From: a virus
Virus record (IMG/VR): IMGVR_UViG_3300032323_000557
Location: 1 to 37,503 of that record
Strand: one strand, 5' to 3'
DNA: 37,503 bases
The notes beneath the pieces were generated by a model. The model had not been told where the DNA came from and did not search any database. It saw only the letters and a list, made by a program, of their open reading frames with translations. Within the stretch, counting starts at the first letter, position 1, and each line of letters starts with the position of its first letter. The translations under genes and the position numbers were made by a program. This document shows, in pieces, positions 23,058 through 30,041 of this stretch.

Positions 23058-24981
23058 CATGGAAACGCGCAGTCGTTGTGATTTAACTAGCAGGGGAGTC
23101 TATAACTATGCCCAAGACGGCACCACCGATGTACTTTGTATGTCCTACGCGTTTGACGACGATGAGGTTGTCACCTGGACTCCCGACCAGCCTTTTCCGG
23201 ATCGTGTTAAGAATCATGCAGGGCGCATATATGCCCACAACGCTGCATTCGAACGTCTTATTTTTTGGTACGTCCTTCAATGTAACTTTCAACTCGAGCA
23301 GTTCGTCTGCACCGCTGCACAAGCGCGTGCGAACTGCTTACCTGGCAGCCTTGAAGACGTCGGACGCGCCATCTCCAGCGTCATGCGCAAAGACCACCGA
23401 GGAAACCAACTTATCCGAGCGCTATCGATCCCCCGCGCAGATGGGACTTTCAACACTGACCCGGCGTTAATGGCCGAGATGATCGAATATTGCGAGCAGG
23501 ACGTCAGAGCCATGCGCGTCATTAGCAAGGCCATGCGTCCACTGTCCGAGCAGGAGCTGGCCGACTACCACACGAACGAGCGCATCAACGACCGGGGCGT
23601 GCTGCTGGACGTGCCACTGGCGCACGCCGCCATCCGGTATGCGGATGCTGAGAAAGAAGAAATCGAGAAGCTTGTCGTCGAGTTGACCGAGGGCGAGATC
23701 GCGTCTGTGCGCAGCCCGAAGATGAAAAAATGGGTGATGGACCGCATCAAACCGCAGGCGTTGAAGTTGATGGAGACTTACAAAGACGGCGAGTTAAAGT
23801 ACAGTATCGATAAGACCGTACGCGCCAATCTGTTAATGCTTGCCAAGGAGAACCCCGATGAGATTCCGACCCATGTTGCGGACGTCATTCAATGCGCAGA
23901 TGACCTCTGGGCGTCGTCGGTTGCGAAGTTCGGCCGCCTTGCAAGTCTGGCAGACGAAGACGATCACCGAGTACGAGGTGCTTTTGTCTTCGCCGGAGGA
24001 TCTGCCACTGGACGTGCTTCGAGCTATGGCGCGCAGGTCCATAACTTCAGCCGCACCTGCGCCGAACAGCCAGATGATGTTAGGCACGCTATGGTCCGAG
24101 GCCACAGCATCACCCCAGGATTTGGAAAACGCGTTACAGATGTTCTCAAGGGAATGCTCCGGCCCGCACTGATCGCAGCGCCCGGCAAGCAGTTCGTTGT
24201 CGCCGACTGGTCAGCTGTGGAGGCCAGAGTCACCGCGTGGGCGTCAGCCGATCCACAGGCCGAGGACGTGTTGGACACCTTCCGCGCAGGCAAAGACATT
24301 TACATCCGCGAGGCCGCCGGTATCTACCGCGTGCCGTACGAGGACATCACCGACGAGCAGCGCCAGATCGGCAAGGTCGCGATCCTGTCGCTGGGTTTCG
24401 GTGGGTCAGTGGGCGCCTTCACAGCGATGGGTCGGGTCTATAAGGTCTACATGCCAGAGTCCGATTCGCGCCGCATTGTAGACGCGTGGCGGCGCACAAA
24501 CTCATGGGCAGTACGTTACTGGGCTAAGCTCGAAGAGGCTTACACAAGGGCGCTGCGCAATCCTGGACGGGAGTTTTCGACCGGTCGGGTCACCTACCTA
24601 TACGACCGCCAGCATCTTTGGTACGCGCTGCCGTCGGGTCGCATCCTGTGCTATCCATTTGCTAAGTTTGAGGGTGACGAGATCACGTACGTCAAGGCCG
24701 CATGGAAACCGGCAGCGGATGCGAAGGAATGGCCACGGGCACGCTTGTGGCGCGGCCTCGCCTGTGAGAATATAACGCAGGCGATCGCCAACGATCTGCT
24801 GCGGCATGCTTTACGCCAATTAGATGACGTAGTGCTGCACGTACATGATGAGATCGTTCTGGAGACGGCCGACCCTGATGCACCCAATACCCTAAAGCGA
24901 GTAATGTGCACTGCACCCGACTGGGCTGCAGGGCTTCCCTTGAACGCTGGCGTCAAAACTATGACGCGATACGGCAAATAA
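23038..24981 (+). CDS. Family A DNA polymerase with 3'-5' exonuclease, 647 aa
   Basis: Exonuclease motifs: Asp7-x-Glu9 (IDMET), Asn68 region (AHNAAFE), and Tyr151...Asp155 (YCEQDV). Polymerase motif A is VVADWSAVEAR (Asp390). Motif B is RQIGKVAILSLGFGG (Arg442, Lys446, Phe454). Motif C is VHDE (His603-Asp604-Glu605). The two metal-binding aspartates are therefore present. There is no 5'-3' exonuclease domain, as in T7-type polymerases. Phe454 stands where the finger-helix Tyr/Phe affects ddNTP use in other family A enzymes. GGAGG precedes the ATG inside the HNH gene. Confidence 0.9.
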   Translation: MRVLWIDMETRSRCDLTSRGVYNYAQDGTTDVLCMSYAFDDDEVVTWTPDQPFPDRVKNHAGRIYAHNAAFERLIFWYVLQCNFQLEQFVCTAAQARANCLPGSLEDVGRAISSVMRKDHRGNQLIRALSIPRADGTFNTDPALMAEMIEYCEQDVRAMRVISKAMRPLSEQELADYHTNERINDRGVLLDVPLAHAAIRYADAEKEEIEKLVVELTEGEIASVRSPKMKKWVMDRIKPQALKLMETYKDGELKYSIDKTVRANLLMLAKENPDEIPTHVADVIQCADDLWASSVAKFGRLASLADEDDHRVRGAFVFAGGSATGRASSYGAQVHNFSRTCAEQPDDVRHAMVRGHSITPGFGKRVTDVLKGMLRPALIAAPGKQFVVADWSAVEARVTAWASADPQAEDVLDTFRAGKDIYIREAAGIYRVPYEDITDEQRQIGKVAILSLGFGGSVGAFTAMGRVYKVYMPESDSRRIVDAWRRTNSWAVRYWAKLEEAYTRALRNPGREFSTGRVTYLYDRQHLWYALPSGRILCYPFAKFEGDEITYVKAAWKPAADAKEWPRARLWRGLACENITQAIANDLLRHALRQLDDVVLHVHDEIVLETADPDAPNTLKRVMCTAPDWAAGLPLNAGVKTMTRYGK

Positions 24982-24982
24982 A

Positions 24983-25008
24983 AAAGCCGCCTGGCAGGGC
25001 GGCTTTCT
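24983..25008 (+). terminator. Hairpin terminator after the polymerase gene
   Basis: A nine-bp stem (24983-24991 with 24998-25006) with loop TGGCAG lies just after the stop codon. The T-run is short (TTTCT), so it is probably partial and lets some transcription into the primase gene. Confidence 0.65.
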
Positions 25009-25025
25009 AACTACATAGGACTGCA

Positions 25026-27329
25026 ATGGAATTCCTTGATTATATCCAAAATCTCGCACCCGAGGGCGAAACAGCCTTGATCGTGCGTCAAAAACCTATC
25101 CTAGCCGACGGCGAGCTGCAGCTGCACGCGGACGGCGCCGTCAAGTGTACGTGGCCAGCGTACCTGCCCAAACACAAGCGCAAGGACGGCGAGAGCTGGT
25201 ACGGCAACACAGCGTCATTCATCAAAGACCGCTTCAAGGATGGCCGCCCCAGCGCATCGGCCGCCAACTGCGAATACATCCTAGTGATGATGTTAGACGA
25301 CATCGGCACCAAATCGAAGACACCACCACTGGAGCCGACTTGGATCATGGAGACCTCACCCGGCTCGTTCCAGTGGGGCTACGCATTCTCAGAGCAGCCA
25401 ACCAAGGCCGACTTCGCAGCAGCGATCCGCGCGATTGCTGATGCCGGTTACACAGACCCTGGCGCCTGCAACCCGGTGCGCAACTTTCGGCTACCCGGCT
25501 CGGTTAACATCAAGCCAGGCCGCGAGAGCTTCAAGGCGCAGCTGGCACGCTTCAATCCCGAGCGCGAGTACACGCTGGAGCAAATCTGCACGGCGCTGGA
25601 CGTCACCCCTGTCGCCGGTGTCGGCCTTGGACCCACACCGATCCGGCTGCAAGACGACGGCAACGACGACGTCATGGCGTGGCTCTCGGAGCAAGGGCTC
25701 TTTTTGCGGCACACAAACCCCGAAGGCTGGGCTGGCGTCATCTGCCCGAACCATGCCGAACACACGGACGGCAACCCTGAAGGGCGCTACCACCCGGCAA
25801 ACCGGGCGTACTGCTGCCTGCACTCGCACTGCATCGAACTGGGCTCGGCTGCTTTTCTGGAGTGGGTCGCGGCCAATGGCGGGCCACAGCACACGCCTGG
25901 CCCACGTCAGGAGCTGCTTGCCGCTGTTATGACCGCAGCATTGGCTAAGCTGCCCGATTCGGGTATGTTCGAAGACACGGCCGAAAAAGTCATGCAGGCC
26001 ACTGACGCACGCTCTAAGCGCCGTGAGATAAATAAGCTAGAAAAGTCCGACTGGTTCAAGAGGTTTGCCTATGTTCAAGAAGATGAAAGCTTTTTTGATA
26101 TGGACGATCGCAGGGAAATTTCTCGATCTACTTTTAACGCACTTTTCCGGCATATCCCCTGCCGGTCCATACATAACGGCGCAAAAATTGAGGCGGCTAC
26201 GTGTTTCGACGAGAATCGCCAATCAGAGGACGCTTATGCGCTGGTCGGCATAACGTACGCCGCCGGCGAGGAAGTCGTCGTTGAGCGGCAAGGGCATCAG
26301 TACGGCAACCGCTGGCGCGACGCTCGGCCTGCAGGCATACCAGGCGACGTGACACCGTGGCTCGACCATGTCACGCGCATGATCCCGACCGACTTTGAGC
26401 GTGAGCATTTCTTGAACGCGCTGGCCTTCAAGGTCCAGCACCCCGAGCGCAAGATCAACCACGCTATTTTGATCGGCGGACACCCTGGGTCGGGCAAAGA
26501 CACCATGCTGGCGCCGTTTTTCTGGGCGATCGGCGGGTTGACTAAGCAGAACTGCAGCCTGGTTAAGAACGAAGACCTAAACTCGCAGTGGGGCTACGCG
26601 CTCGAATGCGAGGTGATGGAGATCGCCGAGCTGCGCCAGAGCGAGGCGCGCGATAGGCGTGCGCTCGAGAACGCCCTAAAGCCCATCATCGCAGCACCTC
26701 CAGAGCTGCTACAGGTCAACCGCAAGGGCTTGCACCCCTATATGGCGCTAAACCGCGTGTTTGTCGTCGCGTTTTCGAACGAGCGTGCAGCGATCTCCAT
26801 CCCATCAAACGACCGCCGCTGGTTCTGCCTGTGGGCAGAAGCAGGCCGCCTGCCCGAAGCAGACGCGTCGCGCCTGTGGCGCTGGTATCACAATGGCGGC
26901 TTTGAGGCGATCGCATCCTGGCTGCATACCCGTGACGTATCGGCCTTTAACCCTTCAGCGGCTCCACCGATGACCGAAGCTAAAGCGATCATGATCGACC
27001 AGGGTCGCAGCACCGCAGAATCGTACCTGATCGAGCAGATCAGCGGCCGGCTGGGTGAGTTTGCAAGCGGCGTCATTGCGTCACCCTTTTTCGCACTCTG
27101 TGACCGCTTAGCAGGCGCTGCGCCTTCAGGCGTCAAGATTCCACAGGTCGCGCTTCTGCACGCGCTGAGCGAGGCCGGCTGGGTCGATATGGGGCGCATC
27201 CACTCGTCCGAACATCAGACCAGGAAACAAATCTACTGCGCGCCGGAGCTGGCGACCCTGTCGAAAGCAGAACTGCGCCGGCGAGCTGAAGATATGCCAG
27301 CGCCCGCAGCTGTGCGACTGGTTAAATAG
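25026..27329 (+). CDS. Primase-helicase, 767 aa
   Basis: The N-terminal 200 residues resemble the RepB/AEP-type primase of phages (YILVMMLDDIGTKSK, TWIMETSPGSFQWGYAF, NPVRNFRLPGSVN). A zinc-binding segment follows: C240-x2-H243-x2-H246 and the CCLHSHC cluster at 263-269. A DUF5906-like SF3 helicase domain has Walker A GGHPGSGKD (Lys491) and a winged tail. It would prime and unwind DNA for the polymerase encoded just upstream. The start is ATG 25026. It is the last gene of the rightward operon and ends opposite the leftward terminator. Confidence 0.85.
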   Translation: MEFLDYIQNLAPEGETALIVRQKPILADGELQLHADGAVKCTWPAYLPKHKRKDGESWYGNTASFIKDRFKDGRPSASAANCEYILVMMLDDIGTKSKTPPLEPTWIMETSPGSFQWGYAFSEQPTKADFAAAIRAIADAGYTDPGACNPVRNFRLPGSVNIKPGRESFKAQLARFNPEREYTLEQICTALDVTPVAGVGLGPTPIRLQDDGNDDVMAWLSEQGLFLRHTNPEGWAGVICPNHAEHTDGNPEGRYHPANRAYCCLHSHCIELGSAAFLEWVAANGGPQHTPGPRQELLAAVMTAALAKLPDSGMFEDTAEKVMQATDARSKRREINKLEKSDWFKRFAYVQEDESFFDMDDRREISRSTFNALFRHIPCRSIHNGAKIEAATCFDENRQSEDAYALVGITYAAGEEVVVERQGHQYGNRWRDARPAGIPGDVTPWLDHVTRMIPTDFEREHFLNALAFKVQHPERKINHAILIGGHPGSGKDTMLAPFFWAIGGLTKQNCSLVKNEDLNSQWGYALECEVMEIAELRQSEARDRRALENALKPIIAAPPELLQVNRKGLHPYMALNRVFVVAFSNERAAISIPSNDRRWFCLWAEAGRLPEADASRLWRWYHNGGFEAIASWLHTRDVSAFNPSAAPPMTEAKAIMIDQGRSTAESYLIEQISGRLGEFASGVIASPFFALCDRLAGAAPSGVKIPQVALLHALSEAGWVDMGRIHSSEHQTRKQIYCAPELATLSKAELRRRAEDMPAPAAVRLVK

Positions 27330-27333
27330 GCGT

Positions 27334-27366
27334 AAAAAAGCCCGCACAGCCTTCAGGCTGGCGGGC
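27334..27366 (-). terminator. Intrinsic terminator of the small-gene leftward operon
   Basis: On the minus strand a 27-base hairpin (GCCCGC with GCGGGC, inner CAGCC with GGCTG, 27366-27340) is followed by six Ts (27339-27334). It points leftwards and ends the operon that starts at 29367. A second small hairpin, CCGGC/GCCGG, lies at 27371-27386. Confidence 0.8.
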
Positions 27367-27412
27367 AAAACCGGCGGGGGCGCCGGTAGACTCAAGCGCG
27401 GAGACTCGCGCA

Positions 27413-27472
27413 CTACAATCGTCGCACAAGAACCCATAGTCCGACAATCAATTTAAATGCGAGCGCTAGCAT
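27413..27472 (-). CDS. Candidate 19-aa membrane micropeptide
   Basis: The reading frame MLALAFKLIVGLWVLVRRL starts seven bases after GGGAGG and overlaps the end of the previous gene by seven bases. It is hydrophobic throughout and ends in Arg-Arg-Leu, the layout of a single-span membrane peptide with a cytoplasmic positive end. It is the last gene before the operon terminator. It is too short for normal calling and its translation is unproven. Confidence 0.45.
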   Translation of the reverse strand: MLALAFKLIVGLWVLVRRL

Positions 27473-27735
27473 GGCGTGTCCTCCCTGATATCCTGCTCAA
27501 TCGATAGCGCGGCTTCGGCTTCAATATCTTTGATAATGTCGTCCTTCAGCAAATCGATTACATTCACGCCGCCGGCAAACGCGTGGACTAGCCACGCGGC
27601 GGCGGCCATGCCTACCGATCGATCACCCGGCTCATAATCGACAAAGCAAACTAGCTCTATGTCGCCATAATCGTACATGTACGGGTATAGATGCTGCGGC
27701 CATTGCAGGCCGCTGATATTAGTTTGCGTTTTCAT
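27466..27735 (-). CDS. Small phage protein, 89 aa, unknown function
   Basis: The start at 27735 gives MKTQTNISGLQWPQHLY. Longer in-frame starts run into the gene upstream without a ribosome site. The protein has a Tyr/Asp-rich start, a central hydrophobic patch (GMAAAAWLVHAFAGGVNVIDLL) and an acidic tail. It overlaps the 97-aa gene before it by 17 bases. Not recognised. Confidence 0.55.
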   Translation of the reverse strand: MKTQTNISGLQWPQHLYPYMYDYGDIELVCFVDYEPGDRSVGMAAAAWLVHAFAGGVNVIDLLKDDIIKDIEAEAALSIEQDIREDTPC

Positions 27736-28012
27736 TAGACAAATCCTCCAGCAAAGGGATTGACGGGTCATATAGCGCTGTGCCGGAATAGTTAAGCATT
27801 TCCGTGTAATCGCATGGCACAAGATGATTTAACGTTTCAAATTGGCGGACATAATCGCCTGTTGACATCGTGCCGGCGTAATCTTTGGGAAACTTGCGGA
27901 TGTCTTTCGGTTTTTTTGGTTTCCATGCCTTGCGGGCGAGTTTCGCCCACTCGATCGGGCATTTGTCGAATTTGAGTGTGTACGTAGTGCCGTCAATGTT
28001 TAGTGTTTGCAT
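27719..28012 (-). CDS. Small phage protein, 97 aa, unknown function
   Basis: AAGGAG lies eight bases before ATG 28012, within the recurring GGAGAATCGACCATG leader of this operon. The sequence begins MQTLNIDGTTYTLKFDKC and has a Lys-rich middle (AWKPKKPKDIRKFPKDY) and an acidic end. It is a probable compact alpha/beta protein. No known family was seen. Confidence 0.6.
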   Translation of the reverse strand: MQTLNIDGTTYTLKFDKCPIEWAKLARKAWKPKKPKDIRKFPKDYAGTMSTGDYVRQFETLNHLVPCDYTEMLNYSGTALYDPSIPLLEDLSNENAN

Positions 28013-28028
28013 GGTCGATTCTCCTTAA

Positions 28029-28181
28029 TTACCACAGCGCAGCGCCGTGAGTTTCGATTGTGGGCGCTTGCGCCCGTTTGCGCGTTACTTTGCGCGTTAT
28101 GTAAGGCCGGCCTGCCGCTGGCGGGAAATCGCGCCAACAACAGACCGCCCCGAAGTCATCTAGCCAGCCGTACTGCGTCAT
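28029..28181 (-). CDS. Very small protein, 50 aa
   Basis: ATG 28181 overlaps the previous stop (ATGA at 28178-28181), so translation is coupled even without its own ribosome site. The product starts MTQYGWLDDFGAVCCWRDF and becomes basic (ITRKVTRKRAQ). It fills the otherwise empty space between two genes. Unrecognised. Confidence 0.5.
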   Translation of the reverse strand: MTQYGWLDDFGAVCCWRDFPPAAGRPYITRKVTRKRAQAPTIETHGAALW

Positions 28182-28501
28182 GCGTTTTCGGTCTCTTTAT
28201 GGCATACGTGGCAATAATCGTATTCATTGTCGCTAACATAGGATTCCATTTCCCAATAGGTGTCGAAATCATGCTCTTCGCCGCACTCAGGGCATGAATA
28301 AGACCATTTGACATCGAATCCGATTGAGCAGTAGACGCAGCCCGTCCAACATTCACCAATAACCCATACATTGCCGGAGTTTTCATTGACCCCTGCGCAG
28401 GTATAAGCGTCAACAGTTAAGCCAGCAGCGCGGATAGCTTTGACGCACTCAAAAAAGCGGTCAAGATCAGCACCTTGAAATTGCTCAAATAAATTTGTCA
28501 T
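28178..28501 (-). CDS. Cys-rich zinc-binding-like protein, 107 aa
   Basis: The N-terminal half is an alpha/beta domain (FEQFQGADLDRFFECVKAI). The C-terminal half carries a pair of knuckles: CPECGEEH and CHVCHKE, plus other cysteines (CWTGCVYC), suited to bind one or two zinc ions. Such small zinc proteins can bind nucleic acid or host proteins. A GGAGAACTGACCATG leader precedes the start. Function unknown. Confidence 0.65.
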   Translation of the reverse strand: MTNLFEQFQGADLDRFFECVKAIRAAGLTVDAYTCAGVNENSGNVWVIGECWTGCVYCSIGFDVKWSYSCPECGEEHDFDTYWEMESYVSDNEYDYCHVCHKETENA

Positions 28502-28519
28502 GGTCAGTTCTCCTGTAGA

Positions 28520-28735
28520 TTAGATAGATTGTTTGGACACAATAAAATCAGCTAGAAATACTTCAAGCAAGCGGACGCGCTCGAGACCCTCGAAATCGCC
28601 GTTTGCATCATTCCACTCCAATGCGCGGATGATGACGTCATCCGGTGCGGAATAAATGTCCCATGCGTCATGTGGCACGCCGTGAAATAGTTCGACAATT
28701 TGGCCTTCAGTAAAAGTGTAAGAAAGATTGCTCAT
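28520..28735 (-). CDS. Small acidic protein, 71 aa, unknown function
   Basis: The protein has MSNLSYTFTEGQIVELFHGVP and VRLLEVFLADFIV, and many Asp/Glu in between. Leader CAGGAGAACCGATCATG is nearly the same as that of the 28501 gene, over about 28 bases. Acidic small proteins in early phage operons often bind host enzymes or mimic DNA; that is only a possibility here. Confidence 0.6.
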   Translation of the reverse strand: MSNLSYTFTEGQIVELFHGVPHDAWDIYSAPDDVIIRALEWNDANGDFEGLERVRLLEVFLADFIVSKQSI

Positions 28736-28753
28736 GATCGGTTCTCCTGTAGG

Positions 28754-28969
28754 TTAGATATTGGCTAAATCGTGAATTTGCCGGCAAATGCCGACTTGTC
28801 CGTCTATTGGATGCGTCAAGTCAAAATTGTCGCGAATGTGCCGCAGCCAATATTGGCCAGCCATTGTCTGCATGACGATATACCGCTCGCCTGATTCGGC
28901 GATAACATGGTCGCCTGATGCGACCGGATTAACAAGCGCGTTTACTTTTGAGTGGTGATGGACGTTCAT
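28754..28969 (-). CDS. Small phage protein, 71 aa
   Basis: The start is ATG 28969 with AAGGA upstream. The longer in-frame extension overlaps the preceding gene without support. The N-terminus is His-rich (MNVHHHSKVN), then a small beta-like domain (GDHVIAESGERYIVMQTMAGQYWLRHI). No family was recognised; it could be an SH3-like or KOW-like fold by pattern, but this is weak. Confidence 0.55.
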   Translation of the reverse strand: MNVHHHSKVNALVNPVASGDHVIAESGERYIVMQTMAGQYWLRHIRDNFDLTHPIDGQVGICRQIHDLANI

Positions 28970-28991
28970 GGTCGGTTTCCTTATCAAGTTA

Positions 28992-29156
28992 TTAAATGTC
29001 GCTGTCGCTTGTGGTGACGTGCGCGGCGGCGCATGCGAGCCATATTGCCGTCCACATAATCGCTTCGGCGCTGTCAAATACGCGGGTCAGCGTGCCAATA
29101 ACGATCAGCGTGCCAAGAGCGGCTAGTGCGAGTGTCTGAATAGTTTTAAGTTTCAT
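28992..29156 (-). CDS. Small two-span membrane protein, 54 aa
   Basis: ATG 29156 is preceded by AAGGGG. Two hydrophobic helices are visible: about residues 8-23 (TLALAALGTLIVIG) and 34-45 (MWTAIWLACAAA). The ends are short. A membrane role during infection, for instance exclusion or host-membrane alteration, is only inference. The longer in-frame start is not supported. Confidence 0.55.
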   Translation of the reverse strand: MKLKTIQTLALAALGTLIVIGTLTRVFDSAEAIMWTAIWLACAAAHVTTSDSDI

Positions 29157-29199
29157 ATCGTGCCCCTTAGTAGTGGCCGGCTTTCGCCGGCCGTTTGAT

Positions 29200-29367
29200 T
29201 TAGATGTAATTCCAAGCTTTGGCGCCGACAGACTGCGCGAACCGCTTTGCGTCGCGTTTTTGCGCAAATGTCATTTCGGTGATGATGTTTTCCAGTAGTG
29301 GCTTGACGCCGCGAACGATTGCGATTTTCCAGCCGTCACGGGTTTTAGTTAAGTGCGCAGTGACCAT
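29200..29367 (-). CDS. Small basic protein, 55 aa, first gene of the leftward small-gene operon
   Basis: ATG 29367 has GGAG seven bases upstream (GGAGAAAAAA). The product begins MVTAHLTKTRDGWKIAIVRG and is basic with FAQKRDAKRFAQSVGAK. The pattern 'DGW..' then helix is reminiscent of DUF2188-like small proteins but is not secure. It stands about 40 bases behind the strong promoter at 29413-29441, so it is probably the most highly expressed of the group. Confidence 0.6.
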   Translation of the reverse strand: MVTAHLTKTRDGWKIAIVRGVKPLLENIITEMTFAQKRDAKRFAQSVGAKAWNYI

Positions 29368-29405
29368 TTTTTTCTCCACTTGAGTGAATAAATTATTGTG
29401 TTGCT

Positions 29406-29429
29406 GAAACACATGTTAGTCCGTGTTTC
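29406..29429. promoter_or_regulatory. Operator-like inverted repeat over the -10 region
   Basis: GAAACAC (29406-29412) and GTGTTTC (29423-29429) are perfect inverted arms separated by ten bases. The gap holds the -10 hexamer of the leftward promoter. A dimeric regulator bound here would block that promoter. A further small palindrome GACAAATGTC covers its -35 (29430-29439). Confidence 0.6.
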
Positions 29430-29441
29430 GACAAATGTCAA
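29413..29441 (-). promoter_or_regulatory. Sigma-70 type promoter of the leftward small-gene operon
   Basis: Consensus TTGACA (29441-29436) with 17-base spacing to TAACAT (29418-29413) on the minus strand. Start near 29406 gives a leader of about 39 bases. Confidence 0.75.
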
Positions 29442-29586
29442 ACAATGTTTTGCATTTATTTGCGATTCGCGGTTCCAATGGTCATTTAGGGGGCAAAATG
29501 GTCATGAAATGGTCATTTGGCGAGGGTGAATGACCATGGCAAAACCCGCTTGTAGACTAGGTTTTGGCCAATAATGGTCAAATGGT

Positions 29587-29628
29587 CATTTATTTTTAGA
29601 TGTTAGTAGTAATAATAAGTAATATAGG
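29587..29628. other. AT-rich tract, possible DNA-unwinding element
   Basis: About 40 bases of nearly pure A/T (TTTATTTTTAGATG..., TAATAATAAG...) stand between the two halves of the repeat array. Next to iterons this is what a DNA-unwinding element of a replication origin looks like. Function is inference. Confidence 0.5.
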
Positions 29629-29665
29629 GGAATGCCGTGCCGTGCGCGCCGGAATGCCGTGCCGT
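29629..29665. repeat. 15-base direct repeat pair (22-base period)
   Basis: GGAATGCCGTGCCGT occurs exactly at 29629-29643 and again at 29651-29665. They lie beside the AT-rich tract inside the iteron-like array and may be a second protein-binding site. Confidence 0.8.
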
Positions 29666-29683
29666 CACGCAAAAATTTTGATT

Positions 29684-29711
29684 TTGCGCTGGGGGTCTGA
29701 GCGATTAAAAT
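29684..29711 (+). promoter_or_regulatory. Candidate promoter for the 29754 gene
   Basis: TTGCGC (29684-29689) and TAAAAT (29706-29711) at 16-base spacing, the latter matching the -10 consensus at five of six. Start near 29718 would lie on the triple TGACCAT block (29715-29738), so the repeats could act as an operator. The -35 is weak. Confidence 0.35.
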
Positions 29712-29753
29712 TGCATGACCATTTGACCATTTGACCATGTCAGAGTGATAACT

Positions 29754-29969
29754 ATGCCTTCTGGCCGTCCAGCATCAATTCGCACGCGGTATTTTTCCCG
29801 GCGCATTTCCGATAATGACGCCGCTATCCTTGCTCATGCCGGCGCCGGCGATATTAGTTTAGGGTTTAAGAACATACTTGATTTATATTGTCAAACTGTC
29901 AATATGAGTAAAAGTAATGATAAGTCTGAATGTCATTCGACTGAACAATATAGCGATAATGGCCAATAA
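29754..29969 (+). CDS. Small protein, possible ribbon-helix-helix DNA-binding regulator, 71 aa
   Basis: The start is ATG 29754 (or GTG 29745). Residues 7-16 (ASIRTRYFSRRI) could be the beta strand and SDNDAAILAHAG plus GFKNILDLYCQTV two helices, the order of a ribbon-helix-helix fold. The end is hydrophilic (KSNDKSECHSTEQYSDNG). It lies immediately behind the three tandem TGACCAT repeats, a natural place for the gene of the protein that binds them. The fold call is visual and unverified. Confidence 0.5.
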   Translation: MPSGRPASIRTRYFSRRISDNDAAILAHAGAGDISLGFKNILDLYCQTVNMSKSNDKSECHSTEQYSDNGQ

Positions 29970-30041
29970 CTTGCGGCCGTGAAGTACCGGCAAAAGGGTC
30001 CCGCTTCCTCTCACGTTCACGCCCCACCCCATAGCCTTCCC

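Larger units (their letters stand above)
29478..29738. repeat. Nine-copy TGACCAT/ATGGTCA repeat array (iteron-like)
   Basis: Copies as ATGGTCA: 29478, 29498, 29509, 29574 and 29582. Inverted TGACCAT: 29530-29537, 29715-29722, 29723-29730 and 29731-29738, the last three spaced eight bases apart. The core seven bases are exact in all. The array is split by the AT-rich tract and the two 15-base repeats between 29587 and 29665. This is the pattern of iterons at origins or of repeated operator sites for a small multimeric DNA-binding protein. Confidence 0.85.

Noticed and set aside
29478-29738. CRISPR-like array
   Set aside because: The repeats are only 7-8 bases, in mixed orientation and irregular spacing, and no cas gene is present.
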